The notes beneath the pieces were generated by a model. That model saw nothing but the letters and a program-made list of their open reading frames with translations, had not been told where the DNA came from and searched no databases. From Isoetes taiwanensis (lineage: Eukaryota > Streptophyta > Lycopodiopsida > Isoetales > Isoetaceae), in assembly GCA_021234155.1 (NCBI GenBank), contig JAJEKV010000085.1, positions 3,792,706-3,856,705 of the forward strand: 64,000 nucleotides of DNA. Reading direction: 5' to 3'. Positions 11,773 through 21,042 of this stretch are shown piece after piece. Both the position numbers and the translations under genes were made by a program. The first letter of the stretch is position 1. Every line of letters begins with the position of its first letter.

Positions 11773-12190
11773 GCATCAGAATGTTCCCATGGTTTCTATA
11801 TTTGCTACATTTTTCATGTAGATGCTTGAGTTATTGATGTGCTTTTATTAGGCTTCAAGGCTTTTGAAGAAGTGGATTTCAAGTCTGGTTTTTGCATTCT
11901 TCATGATCACAGTATAGGTGTCCAGCGGAGGCAAGCACCTTCATTTTTGAAATGTTATCAGAATATTTCCATGGTTATGGTTTTGTTGCTACATTATGTA
12001 GATGTTGGAGGCCTATTTTCGTACAAATTTTAACCTATTTGTACAGGTGCGACTACAAGCTGGTCAACTACAAGCTGAATTTGATGTGCCTTCAATATGC
12101 TAATGCTTTTGAAGAAGTGGAATCCAAGTTTAATGTATGCCATCCTTCTGATCACCGTATAGGTGTCCAGCAAAGGCAAGCATCTTCGGG
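11773..12190 (+). repeat. Imperfect tandem duplication, unit about 180-245 bp
   Basis: The block at 11846-11942 (GCTTTTGAAGAAGTGGATTT ... TATAGGTGTCCAGCGGAGGC) recurs at 12092-12187. The segment at 11773-11830 (ATCAGAATGTTCCCATGG ... ATGTAGATG) recurs at 11960-12004. Both translated copies read AFEEVxxK...IGVQxRQAxS, but no longer frame is open and I cannot name a protein. Confidence 0.55.
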
Positions 12191-13130
12191 CCAGGTATAA
12201 CTGTCATCCTAGACTATGGCTTTTCCATTATCTTTTTAACATATTCAAGTCATTTTATTTACTCAGGGAAACAGCAAGGCATGAGAAATGTCAGGAAAAT
12301 AACAAGAGATGAGAAAAATGTTACACCCACTCTCAGGTAAAAGAAATTGAATGGAATGAAAGAAGAGGTCGCTGCCTTGCTGGACATGTAGCAGTGTCTT
12401 GGAAGATGCACATTATTGAAGCATATGATTGTTGGCAATGGTAGGCACTATTTTTTCGGCTCTTTTCCGAAACAATGCATGTCCACACGTGATGGAAATG
12501 TGAAAAAGATGTCTCTATAATTCCTAGCAACTGCTCTACCCAGCTTTTCCTTTTTGCAAGTAGCGGATACGATTCACAAGCTATAACCGGTAGGGAACAA
12601 GCCCTTTGATGCATATAATTGGTACCTGATTTTGGTTTCTTCATGGTGGAGACTCCATGCAAACATTAGATTTGGTTTTGAAGTAAAGAGTCTTGAAGAT
12701 TGCGGTTGTATCATGAAGTTGGAAAAAGAAAACTCATTTCAGCAGAGGAAGGATTTGGCTATGTCTATGGCTATGGTTGGACATAGCGGATGGGCCCCAA
12801 TTACTATCAACAGCAGGGTCCTTCGTTCAACAAGGCAAGGTAGGATACTCCTTGGGGATCTGCCATAGGCATTGTCTCAAAGGTCAAATAATGGAGAGAT
12901 CATCTGGAAGCAAAACTAAGGTGGATGTTTTCTGTTTGTGTAAGTAATTGTTCGGTTTGCAAAATGCTTGCAGTTGCTTTGAGTGTTTTTTGATTGAAAA
13001 GAAATTGACCAAATTATAGGAAAAAGAACAGTGAACTCTGGAATTATTTGTTTCTTTGTGATATAGCATGCTTATTATGCTTATTATGTTGCTTCTCTAA
13101 ACACTAAAAGATTGTGTAACATTTGTCTCC
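12191..13130. other. No gene recognised
   Basis: Short open frames on both strands (12333-12662 minus, 12632-12868 plus) have no family resemblance. Nothing else stands out. Confidence 0.3.
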
Positions 13131-13275
13131 AACATATGTCTGAATATATGCCCAAATACTATCCAACATATGTTTGACATATGCCCAAATTATAAATTAT
13201 GTTAAAGACTTGCACATAACCTTTACGCTAACAACCCAACTAGCATCCAACATATGTTTGACATATGCCCAAATT
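13131..13275. repeat. AT-rich direct repeats around CCAACATATGTTTGACATAT
   Basis: The 30-base phrase CATCCAACATATG/TTTGACATATGCCCAAATT occurs at about 13156-13190 and 13246-13276, with a weaker copy at 13131. Related words (ATATGTCCAACAT, CAACATTTG) return at 13720-13800. Confidence 0.5.
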
Positions 13276-13280
13276 ACCTA

Positions 13281-13363
13281 TATAGGAAAGCCCATTTAGT
13301 GGGCTTTCTGCCGCGAAACAGGCGACGACCGACGGAAAAGCCCACTAAATGGGCTTTCCTATA
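13281..13363. repeat. Nested palindrome: 27-bp inverted repeat whose arms are themselves hairpins
   Basis: Arm 13281-13307 and arm 13337-13363 are perfect reverse complements separated by 29 bp. Each arm contains AAAGCCCA-N5-TGGGCTTT, itself a hairpin. It can therefore fold as one long stem or as two separate stem-loops. Just downstream the phrase CGAATGCAAGTAAA or close variants occurs three times (about 13396, 13458, 13489). Confidence 0.8.
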
Positions 13364-15511
13364 ACGTGAAAAAAAGGGGCGTTCAATTCTTGAATCCGAA
13401 TGCAAGTAAAGGTCAGCCGAAATCTGCGAGTAAATCAATGAGTCGCGGTGTAATCTTGCCGAATGCAAGTAAACAAAGGATGCGCTCGGAATGCAAGTAA
13501 AACGAGAATCGTAGTGATGAACCCATGATTCTTGATTTGAAACTTGCCAAATGGCATGATCTTGGATTGGCGGGGGCAAGAATTGAACGCATTACTATTT
13601 TTACGTTAAAAGACTTTCGCATAACCTTTATGATAACATTTGTGTTTGGAACATTCTGGTCAACATTATTATATTGTAATATTTATAACAACATTGTAAT
13701 TTGATTTATAACTGCCCGATATATGTCCAACATTGCTCAACATTTGCAATCATTTCAAACATTCGCCCAAGTAACATTTGTCAACATGTGCTATGTAACA
13801 TTTGTCAACAACCTTATTGAGTCCAAGGATTCATATAAAAGTATAGAAAGTACCTTCACTTACAAGAGCAGTAGCCTCTATATTTACAAGCAACCAAAGC
13901 TTGGTCAATTCAAATTTTCTTTCTCCCCATTATTGGCATTAGATTCTTCAATCTTCAGATGGTGGAGGCAGCCTAAATTCTAGATACAAGCAGACTGCTA
14001 TAGAACCACCCTCTCGATCTTTCCAGAAGCTTAAGGTGGATTGATCTGGTACTTGGGTAGCCAACCGAAAAACAACTCTCATTTGTGGCTAATCAAATTG
14101 AATAGATTTAAGCTTCAAGGTAGGACCAGACAACGCCAGATCACAGCACCTGAGCAAAGCTCTCTAACCTAGAGGTTCTTATTTTTCAAATACTATCACA
14201 AGCACTATGATGTAAGTAGCCAAAGTCAAGATAATGCTCTGTCGCTATGGTAACGCCTGACAACACCATATTGCAAATTTTTTTGGTCTTTAAAAACGTC
14301 TTTTGGAAAGGCAAAAAATACAAGCCCAGGATTAACATGACGTCACATCATGTTTTAGACCCCATTATGACGACACAGAGTACCAGTAATGATGCAAATT
14401 TTGTGCTGAGTTTTCCTCCCGTTGCATCCTATTTATTTGCTATTTCCCTGGACCATGAGAGGTGTCTAAGTTGTGTTGTGCATTAAATTTTTAAAACTTG
14501 AGGAAGTAGTTAACTCTTTGGGTATCACGCCAAAATTAACCGACAATATTCTTTGGGTATCATGCCAAAATCAACCAACAACACAATATATTTTTGCTTA
14601 GACTTGACCCTTGGCAGCGTATCCTTTTCTTAATTACACAACCACTCAATATGTTACAAAAATGATTGTTCAATCCACATTTAAAATTGTTGCAAATACA
14701 GAGTTTGGAAAGTTAAAAATAAAGGTCAAAATGAGGGAAAGTTGAAAATAATCTAATTCCCAAGTTAAATTCAAAAAGACAATGTCAATGTTCTTCATTC
14801 AAGGCACTCGGGTTAACTACAACCAAATATCAACCTAAATGTCTAAGGTTAACCAACCTAATTGTGGAGCATTGCTTTAGAAGGATGAACTGGATACATT
14901 TTTTTGTTCAAATGGTAAGGCTTCATTGCCACATTTTTCGACACAGGATTCACGTAGACGACAATATAATGCTCCGTCTCCAGTCGAGGATATAGATAAA
15001 GTGATTACTTGGAGCAAAGCAACATGCAAATGGATGATTCGTCATCGCAATTCAGATTATGCCATCTGTGGGTAGAATGTACTTTGTGACTCCCTCATAG
15101 GGCGAACGATTTTATTTGCAGATGCTGCTTAGCAATGTACCAGGAGCTACATGTTTTGAAGGTTTGAGAACTATTGACAGTCATTTATGTGAGACATTCA
15201 AGAATGCATGCATCTAGCGAATGATTATGAATGATAATTCTTTGGGACAGGTTCTTCATGATGTGGATTCATTGAGACTGACGGACATAACCTCTATTTG
15301 CACCAAAATATTTTGTATTTGCATGTACACCCTGTACATTTGTGTAATATTTTGTTTGAATTTCATATTATATGTACAATTTAAAGGTAAATTTGTTCAC
15401 TATCTATATGTGTCCAACGCACCTCTACATATATTGCCCTAGATGCATTGCGCATGTTCACGACACAACCACAACTAACACACATAAATGCCTTCACACA
15501 TCCACGATTAA
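13364..15511. other. Body of the plus-strand Helitron, no gene recognised
   Basis: Contains a 35-bp tandem duplication at 14516-14550/14551-14585 (CTTTGGGTATCAxGCCAAAA). Otherwise it is AT-rich with only short open frames. No replication-initiator or helicase motif was seen. Confidence 0.35.
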
Positions 15512-15541
15512 TGCCCGGCATCGCCGGGCACACGTTTCTAG
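15512..15541 (+). mobile_element. Helitron 3' terminus, plus strand
   Basis: A perfect hairpin TGCCCGGC-ATC-GCCGGGCA (15512-15530) is followed by CACGTTT and CTAG (15538-15541), with T as the next base. This is identical over 30 bases to the reverse complement of 2115-2144. The element therefore lies to the left. The two copies are inverted with respect to each other and bound a 13.4-kb interval rich in gene fragments. The 5' end is not identified. Confidence 0.75.
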
Positions 15542-15979
15542 TATATTATGAACAATAAATAATAGTCTAACACGAACTCGTCAAAAAAAAAGAAAGTACG
15601 GGCAAATAGGTAGCACCGCACCTATTGCTTCACCCCAGTCCAGATTCTTCTCTTGTGGCAGCGATTCTAGAAGGAGGCCATCTTCCTAAGGTAAGAAAGA
15701 ACCGTTCTCGGTTCTTGATTTTTGAGTTTTGTTGATAGTTGGTTGGGGCCATTAATTTTAGGCGGGAGTGAGAGAAAAATTCATGTACGTTCTGTCACAA
15801 ATTTGAGGAAAATTTTGTCACATTTTTCTTAACTAGCTTTACCATTACACCCTAAAATTCTCACATGTTATTATTTTTCCAAATTTGCATTTTGGGATTT
15901 TTCCTTATTTTTCTTTCCTTATGGGTTTTTTCTGCATCTTTGATTTCTGATCTCTGATCTCTAGAATATTCCATGTTTT

Positions 15980-16780
15980 ATGCCAGATCAAAGGCCATTA
16001 AATTTTCGTCAACAATTCGTCTGCCACATCCAATGGTTGGAAGTAAAAAAAAGGGGGCGAGAAACCTCCAAGCAATGGTGCGTGGCCACCAAGCCTTCTC
16101 CATGCATTCCCTGTTCAGAGTCTACTCCGGCCCCAAACACTAACGAAATACAAAACTCTGTTTTCACTGAGGAATCCTCTGTTTTCTTTGCCGTCAAAAA
16201 ATCCTCCAGCCATAAATCAACACCTTCAAATCTTAGGTTTGCTATAGAAAATCTTAAAACTAAGATAATAATACAAGCAGGCTCGTATCCTTCTAAAATG
16301 CAGGCTCGTTTTCACAATGCAACGTGGGCTTATGGAAACTATCTTCGGACTATAGAGGTCGACAAAGGTTGTTTGACATATAACTATGGAATTGCTTCTC
16401 AATTTGAACAAAAAAGTCAAGCCAGTCAACCCGATCGAAAACCTATTACCGATGACCTTAATTATGTTGGGCAAATTACTGATATTATTGATGTTGACTT
16501 CCGTTCATTTCGTGTAACCATTTTGAGGGCAAAGTTGTTTATAGAGACAGTCAAACCATGATATCACATCCTTTGGGTTTCTGCCAGATTGATTCAACAC
16601 ATGTTCTTTGGAGAGATGAATGAACCATTTGTTTACCCTAAACAAGTTGAACAGGTCTTCTTTTTTGAAAATCATGTTAACCTAACATGGTGGATTGTAG
16701 TCCATGTTGTACCCAGGCACAGATATCTGATTGATACTACTATGTTAGAACTTAGCAATGATGATCAAGAAGATGATTGA
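15980..16780 (+). pseudogene. CACTA (En/Spm) transposon protein, DUF4216-like region
   Basis: The 193-codon frame and its in-frame continuation after TGA at 16559 resemble the DUF4216 region of TNP2-type CACTA proteins. The phrases RFHNATWAYGNYLRTIEVDK, LNYVGQITDIIDVDFRSFRV and EPFVYPKQVEQVFFFENHVN, then WWIVVHVVPRHRYLID, follow the family order (tyrosine-glycine, DIIELxY, F-C-W-x-D, DEPFxxAxQAxQVFYVxD, W.VV..KPR). A second frame around 16556-16615 (ITSFGFCQIDSTHVLWRDE) fits the missing central piece, so at least two frameshifts are present. It lies just inside a CACTA right end. Confidence 0.65.
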
Positions 16781-16799
16781 TGATATCTTTACTTCTCGG

Positions 16800-17460
16800 A
16801 TAATTTTTTGTCAGCTTGTCACTTTAAAGCCAGTTTATTGGCACTTTTTTGTCATCCTATTGTCACTTCAAAGCCTGTTTATTGTCATTTTATTGTCGTC
16901 GTATTGGCACTTTGGTGCCAACTTATTGTCACTTTATATTCACTTTTTTATTACCTTATTCTCTCCCTTTTGTCATATTTGAGGCATTCTATTGTCACAC
17001 TATTGACACATTTGTCCCACTTTTTCTCCAACATCTTTGTCAAAGTTATGACAATTTATTGTCACATTATGGTTAAATTTATATCATTTCTTTGTCACTA
17101 CTTTTGTCATTCTAAAGTTAGTCTATTGACACATTTTTTGGCACATGGTTTTGTCAAAACTTTGTCACCCTATTGTCACAGTTGTGTCATTTGTTGCCAC
17201 ATTATAGTCAGGTTTGTATCATTTGTTTGTCTCCACTTTTATCAGTATTAAGTCAATTTATTGTCACATTTTTAACACATGGTTTTGTCAAAACCATGTC
17301 ATTCTATTGTCACATTGTAGTCACATTTACATCATCCTTTTGTCATTTTCTTTTGTCACTATTGTATCACTCTATTGTTACATTTATTGTCATTTGGGTT
17401 TCACTATTTTTGTCATCTTTATTGTCACCTTTTTATCAGTTTTTGGACATATTATTTTAG
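16800..17460 (+). repeat. CACTA subterminal array of TTATTGTCAC-like motifs
   Basis: About 660 bp in which TTGTCA(C) or close variants recur every 10-30 bases on the plus strand, often as CTATTGTCACATT or TTTTGTCA. The same core in reverse orientation (GTGACAATAA) forms the inner part of the terminal repeat at 17461-17480. CACTA elements carry clustered short subterminal motifs bound by their TNPA-type protein, which is the simplest reading. The overlapping open frames here (Cys/His/Ser-rich) are by-products of the repeat. Confidence 0.65.
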
Positions 17461-17501
17461 TGACAAAAAAAGTGACAATAAATCGATGTTCTCTTGTAGT
17501 G
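17461..17501 (-). mobile_element. CACTA transposon terminal inverted repeat (right end)
   Basis: Read inward on the minus strand it starts CACTACAAGAGAACATCGAT and continues TTATTGTCACTTTTTTTGTC. CACTACAAGA is the canonical start of plant CACTA termini. The next three bases outside (ATA, 17502-17504) would be the target duplication. No matching left end was found upstream, so the element is either truncated or interrupted. Confidence 0.75.
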
Positions 17502-17504
17502 ATA

Positions 17505-19100
17505 TTGTATGCTAACGTATATGTACGCTTCCGCTGTATAGGATTTCCCATAGAGGACGTGGGACGAATGACACCTCCGTGTTCCTCGCCCGGACACTTG
17601 GCCATCCCAAGTGGTCCGAGTATGACGGAGGGCCTTACCATGGTGATGTAGTCGCCATGGGAGGGGAATTCCCGTATTTATACGATGGGAGCATCGTATA
17701 GACTCTGGGAGCGTCACATCTGTGGCCTGTGCTTTCTATAGCGCATGCTCTCGTTTTGGCTTTGTCATCTATATATACTCTGTTGCTTGCTTTTTTCCTT
17801 CATCGGTGTTTCCTCTTAGCTGAATTCTTTGTTGTGCGGAGTTTTCCCCCTCCCTCCTCTGATATCTGGGTTGGGCTTTACATTAGCTGTTCCATTCTGT
17901 TAGGGCCAAATCTTTTGGGCGGCCCCTTTTTTCTTGTGTATGTTCTTGTATATATTCTCTCTTGAGGATATTTTTGCGGTCGAGCCTGGTGTATCTCTAT
18001 ATGTCTCTGGATATCTCCATATGTGTTTCTCTCTATCTCGGCGTAGCAATGTAGTTTCCGACGATTCTTGATGACTTCTCAATCCTGCTTTGTATATTCT
18101 TGTGTATATTCTCTCTTGTGTATGTTTTCTCTCTTGCTCTCTTTTCCCGTGGAGTTTTCTCTCGAATTTTTTTTTCCATTGGTCATGCTTTTACTCTCTC
18201 TCTCGGCGTAACACTTGTCGCGTCTCCAAAGGGTTCTTCTATTGTATGTGCCTATTTTCTCTTCCTGGTGCAGCTTTATGGCTTCTAGAGGGAACTGAGG
18301 GGAAGACCCCCACGCTCGGGCCTAGTGTATCTATATATTTTCTCTCTATCTCGGCATAGCAATGTTGCTTCCGAGGATTCTTTATAATATTTCTATTCTG
18401 CTATTTTTTCTCGTCAGATTCTTGTGCTCGGCTTGCCTTTCGAGCATGATGCATGCTCGGACATAGAGCTCCTAACCTTTTTACGTTAACCATCTGTGTG
18501 ATTGTGTTTTGCAGTTTGGCGCGATCGTCTTTCTTGACACTGAAGTGGTAGCCGATTTTCAGCGGTTCCGAGGTGGTTGCGGTTGTAGGTCTCACTTCTA
18601 CCCCTTCGTGTTGGTGTGGGGGTTGGGAGTCAACATTTGAGGAGTTGCGGGCCGAGGTGCAGCTTTGGTCTACTCAATGCTGACTTGGACGAAGTTTGGA
18701 TGCGGTTTTGGGTTCGAAAACTTTGTGGGTCGTGGACCTAGTTATATGTTTTGAGCCTAGTTATATGGCTGAGATCATTGTTGGATTTTTTCACTCATAT
18801 TCACTCATGTTGGGGCCTCATTATGGGTATCCCGGTGGGTCATTGTATTTTCATTCATTCAGCTCAATGGAACACCACTTCACTTCATGTTGTTGTGCAA
18901 GGACCTTTCCCTAAAATGTACTCACATAGAATACACTGCTAACAAAGATAACAGTAAAGCTAAAATAAGATAATAAGTTGTGCCTCATGGTGGTTTAAAC
19001 AATGGAATGCACCACATTTGCCATATCATATGGTATCAAAGAAATAACGCACGCACAAACCCAATACTAGATGTCTCAACTTAAATCCACTATCTTTATT

Positions 19101-19102
<2 letters not shown>
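17505..19102. repeat. CT-rich region with an internal direct repeat
   Basis: Blocks at about 17975-18090 and 18315-18410 are related: GTGTATCTCTATAT... TCTCTCTATCTCGGCGTAGC AATGTAGTTTCCGACGATTC, then CTGCT. The surrounding sequence is full of TCTCT and TATATTCTCTC words. It resembles the leader/LTR type of sequence of retroelements, but no matching LTR or primer site was seen. No coding region is recognised. Confidence 0.35.

Positions 19103-19140
<38 letters not shown>
19103..19140 (+). repeat. Poly(T) tract, 38 bases
   Basis: An uninterrupted run of T just before the decayed Helitron terminus. It could be the tail of an inserted retrotransposed sequence on the minus strand or simple slippage. 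Confidence 0.9.
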
Positions 19141-19147
<7 letters not shown>

Positions 19148-19161
19148 ACGCATGGCAAAAA

Positions 19162-19188
19162 GCCCAACAACGCTGGGCACATTTTCTA
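19162..19188 (+). mobile_element. Diverged Helitron 3' terminus
   Basis: GCCCA-ACAACGC-TGGGC followed by ACATTTT and CTAA, with T as the next base. Aligned with the terminus at 15514-15541, about three quarters of positions agree and the spacing from hairpin to CTRR is the same. CTAA satisfies the CTRR rule. It appears to be an older member of the same family. Its 5' end was not found. Confidence 0.6.
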
Positions 19189-19771
19189 ATTATTATATAG
19201 TACCATTTATTAATGTTGTAAATTCATTTCCATAGCGCAAACCTATAACGTATCATTCTCTTCTAATAATGGCCATGACTTTTTGCGTGGTTGAATTGTT
19301 CGCTCTATCGTTAAGTTTCAACATATATGAGAAAAGTTGCTAGACACTTATCTCATTCAAAGACTGTAGCAATTCAATGAAAAAAATATATTCATGGAAA
19401 GAAATGTAGGATTTTGCATTTGAATCTTGCATGTTTAATAACACATTTTGTAGTGCTCTGAACTGACACAAATTCACTACTAGTAAGGAGCCATTATCGA
19501 ATTTTTGACATTAATAGTGGATCCAACCATACAGTTTTGGAACTAAAGAAATAGCCGTTCCCATAAATTTCGCGAGAGGAATTTCTTGTACAGTAAAAAA
19601 CACTTAGGAGGCATTGTGTCGTGCTCACCAGTAGCGCCTTGCCAGGCACTGTTCAAACCAAGAAAGTTAACATTTTTTTTTTTGCTCAAACGAGCTTCTA
19701 CTGCAGCGTCTTCATCCTGCATTTTGGAGCATTTACCCAGCATTTTAGAAGGTTTACCTTGCATTACGCCT
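19189..19771. other. No gene recognised
   Basis: AT-rich, then more GC-rich from 19560. The minus-strand open frame 19543-19830 overlaps an rRNA fragment and is probably not a gene. Confidence 0.35.
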
Positions 19772-19946
19772 GCGAGGGTGAGACCCCCATCAGGCACAGA
19801 CCCTGTTGCTCCATGAGGCACTCTCCACAAGTCGAGTTGTTTGGGAATGCAACCTTAAGTGGGTGGTAAATCCATCCAAGGCTAAATATTGGCAAGAGAC
19901 CGATAAGGAACAAGTACTGCGAGGGAAAGGTTAAAGGGACTTTGAA
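19772..19946 (+). pseudogene. 25S rRNA fragment (5' third of the large-subunit rRNA)
   Basis: Stretches such as TGCGAGGGTGAGAC, GAGTTGTTTGGGAATGCA, GGTGGTAAATCCATCCAAGG, GCTAAATATTGGCAAGAGAC and CGATAAGGAACAAGTACTGC, then GAGGGAAAGG, follow the conserved order of eukaryotic 25S/28S rRNA. The family has AGCGAACAAGTACCGYGAGG and GGGAAAGATGAAAAG, so this copy has point changes and a small deletion. It starts and ends abruptly and is a dispersed, decayed copy, not part of an rDNA unit. Confidence 0.8.
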
Positions 19947-20198
19947 TCCATGAGCTTACCCAACATTCCGACTGTTTTTACTCCTGGCAGAATGCTTCTT
20001 AAGTTGTTTCCATGTTACAGGAGTGGAAATCTACTTGCCATTCGCAGAGCCTTGTTGACATCCTAGGAATGGGAAGCCATTCCTCTATACTACAAAGGAT
20101 TCTACTTTGGTTTGTAATTTGCAGCGACCAAAATAATCTAATCTACAATGCAGTAATAAATTAGGGTCGATTTAATAGTTTTTAATAAATATTAGATG

Positions 20199-20908
20199 AA
20201 ATTTAGGAAAATTTACCAAAATAACTCTAATTTTTGACGTAATTCCCAAAAAGCCCTTCATACTTTTGAAATTCCCAAAATGCTTAATTCTTAAGTATCT
20301 TCTCAAATAGCCCCTTGTAATTTGACCAAAAGCTACAGATAAGCCTATCATTCTAATACTAGAAATGATCGAAGACAACTAACTTAATACTTTTACAAAA
20401 ATCGTATTGAAGGAGAAGCTTTGTGGGCATCTTGTGGAGAAGCTGCTTTGTACCCATCCAGATCACTTGTAGAGCTTATATTGAACTTCTTGGAAATAAT
20501 GAATTGCTATTTCCTGTAACATGTCATCCTCCTAGCAGGCCTAAAAGCAAACGGGATAGGACAGAAGATATGGATAGAGAAAAGCGTGTGTACAAGTGCA
20601 CACGTGGTAATGCCAGGCATAATGAAGGCAGTTGCAGAAATTTTATTTGACATTTCTGTTGCATATTTTTGTCATAACGATTTTCTGAAATTTATTTTCC
20701 AAATTATTGTCATGTGTAAGAAACACTTTCTCTTAGAAAATGATCCTCTATTATAAATACGTGTTTTTTGATGATTTTTAAAATACAAAGGGCTATTTGG
20801 GAAAATACTTAAGAATTAAGGGCATTTTGAGAATTTAAAAAATACGAAGTGCTTTTTGGGAATTAAGTCAACAATTAAAGTTATTTTTGGTAAATTTCCC
20901 TAAAATTT
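20199..20908. mobile_element. MULE-like element with long terminal inverted repeats
   Basis: Bases 20199-20330 and 20770-20908 are imperfect reverse complements (outer words AAATTTAGGAAAATTTACC and its partner, then TAATTCCCAAAAAGCxCTTC). They enclose about 440 bp. Long inverted ends of this A/T-rich type are typical of Mutator-like elements, and the interior codes for a MuDR-type C-terminus. No 8-10 bp target duplication was obvious. Confidence 0.7.
20400..20650 (+). pseudogene. C-terminal remnant of a MuDR-type transposase
   Basis: The frame reads through PSRPKSKRDRTEDMDREKRV, then YKCTRGNARHNEGSCRN and a stop. Mutator transposases often end with a Gly-Arg-Pro-Lys-Lys-Lys-Arg stretch and a CX2CX4HX4C knuckle (C-x-x-C-G-x-x-G-H-N-x-x-x-C). 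Here the second cysteine is replaced, and the catalytic domain is missing. The captured remnant lies between the inverted ends at 20199-20908. Confidence 0.5.
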
Positions 20909-21042
20909 ATGTAACATCTTGCAACATTATATCAGGATGTATTTTACAGCTTGCACAAATGAAGCCCTCTTAGTACTTCCTGTAGGCGAACTAGGTGATC
21001 AGAAACATGTCACACCATGAGAATAAATGGAGAAAAGTTTGC

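Noticed and set aside
16808-17651. Open frames of 145-147 codons rich in Cys, His and Ser
   Set aside because: They translate the TTATTGTCAC repeat of a CACTA subterminal region, and overlapping frames give similar composition.
19543-19830. Minus-strand frame of 95 codons
   Set aside because: Its first part is the complement of a 25S rRNA fragment, so the frame is accidental.
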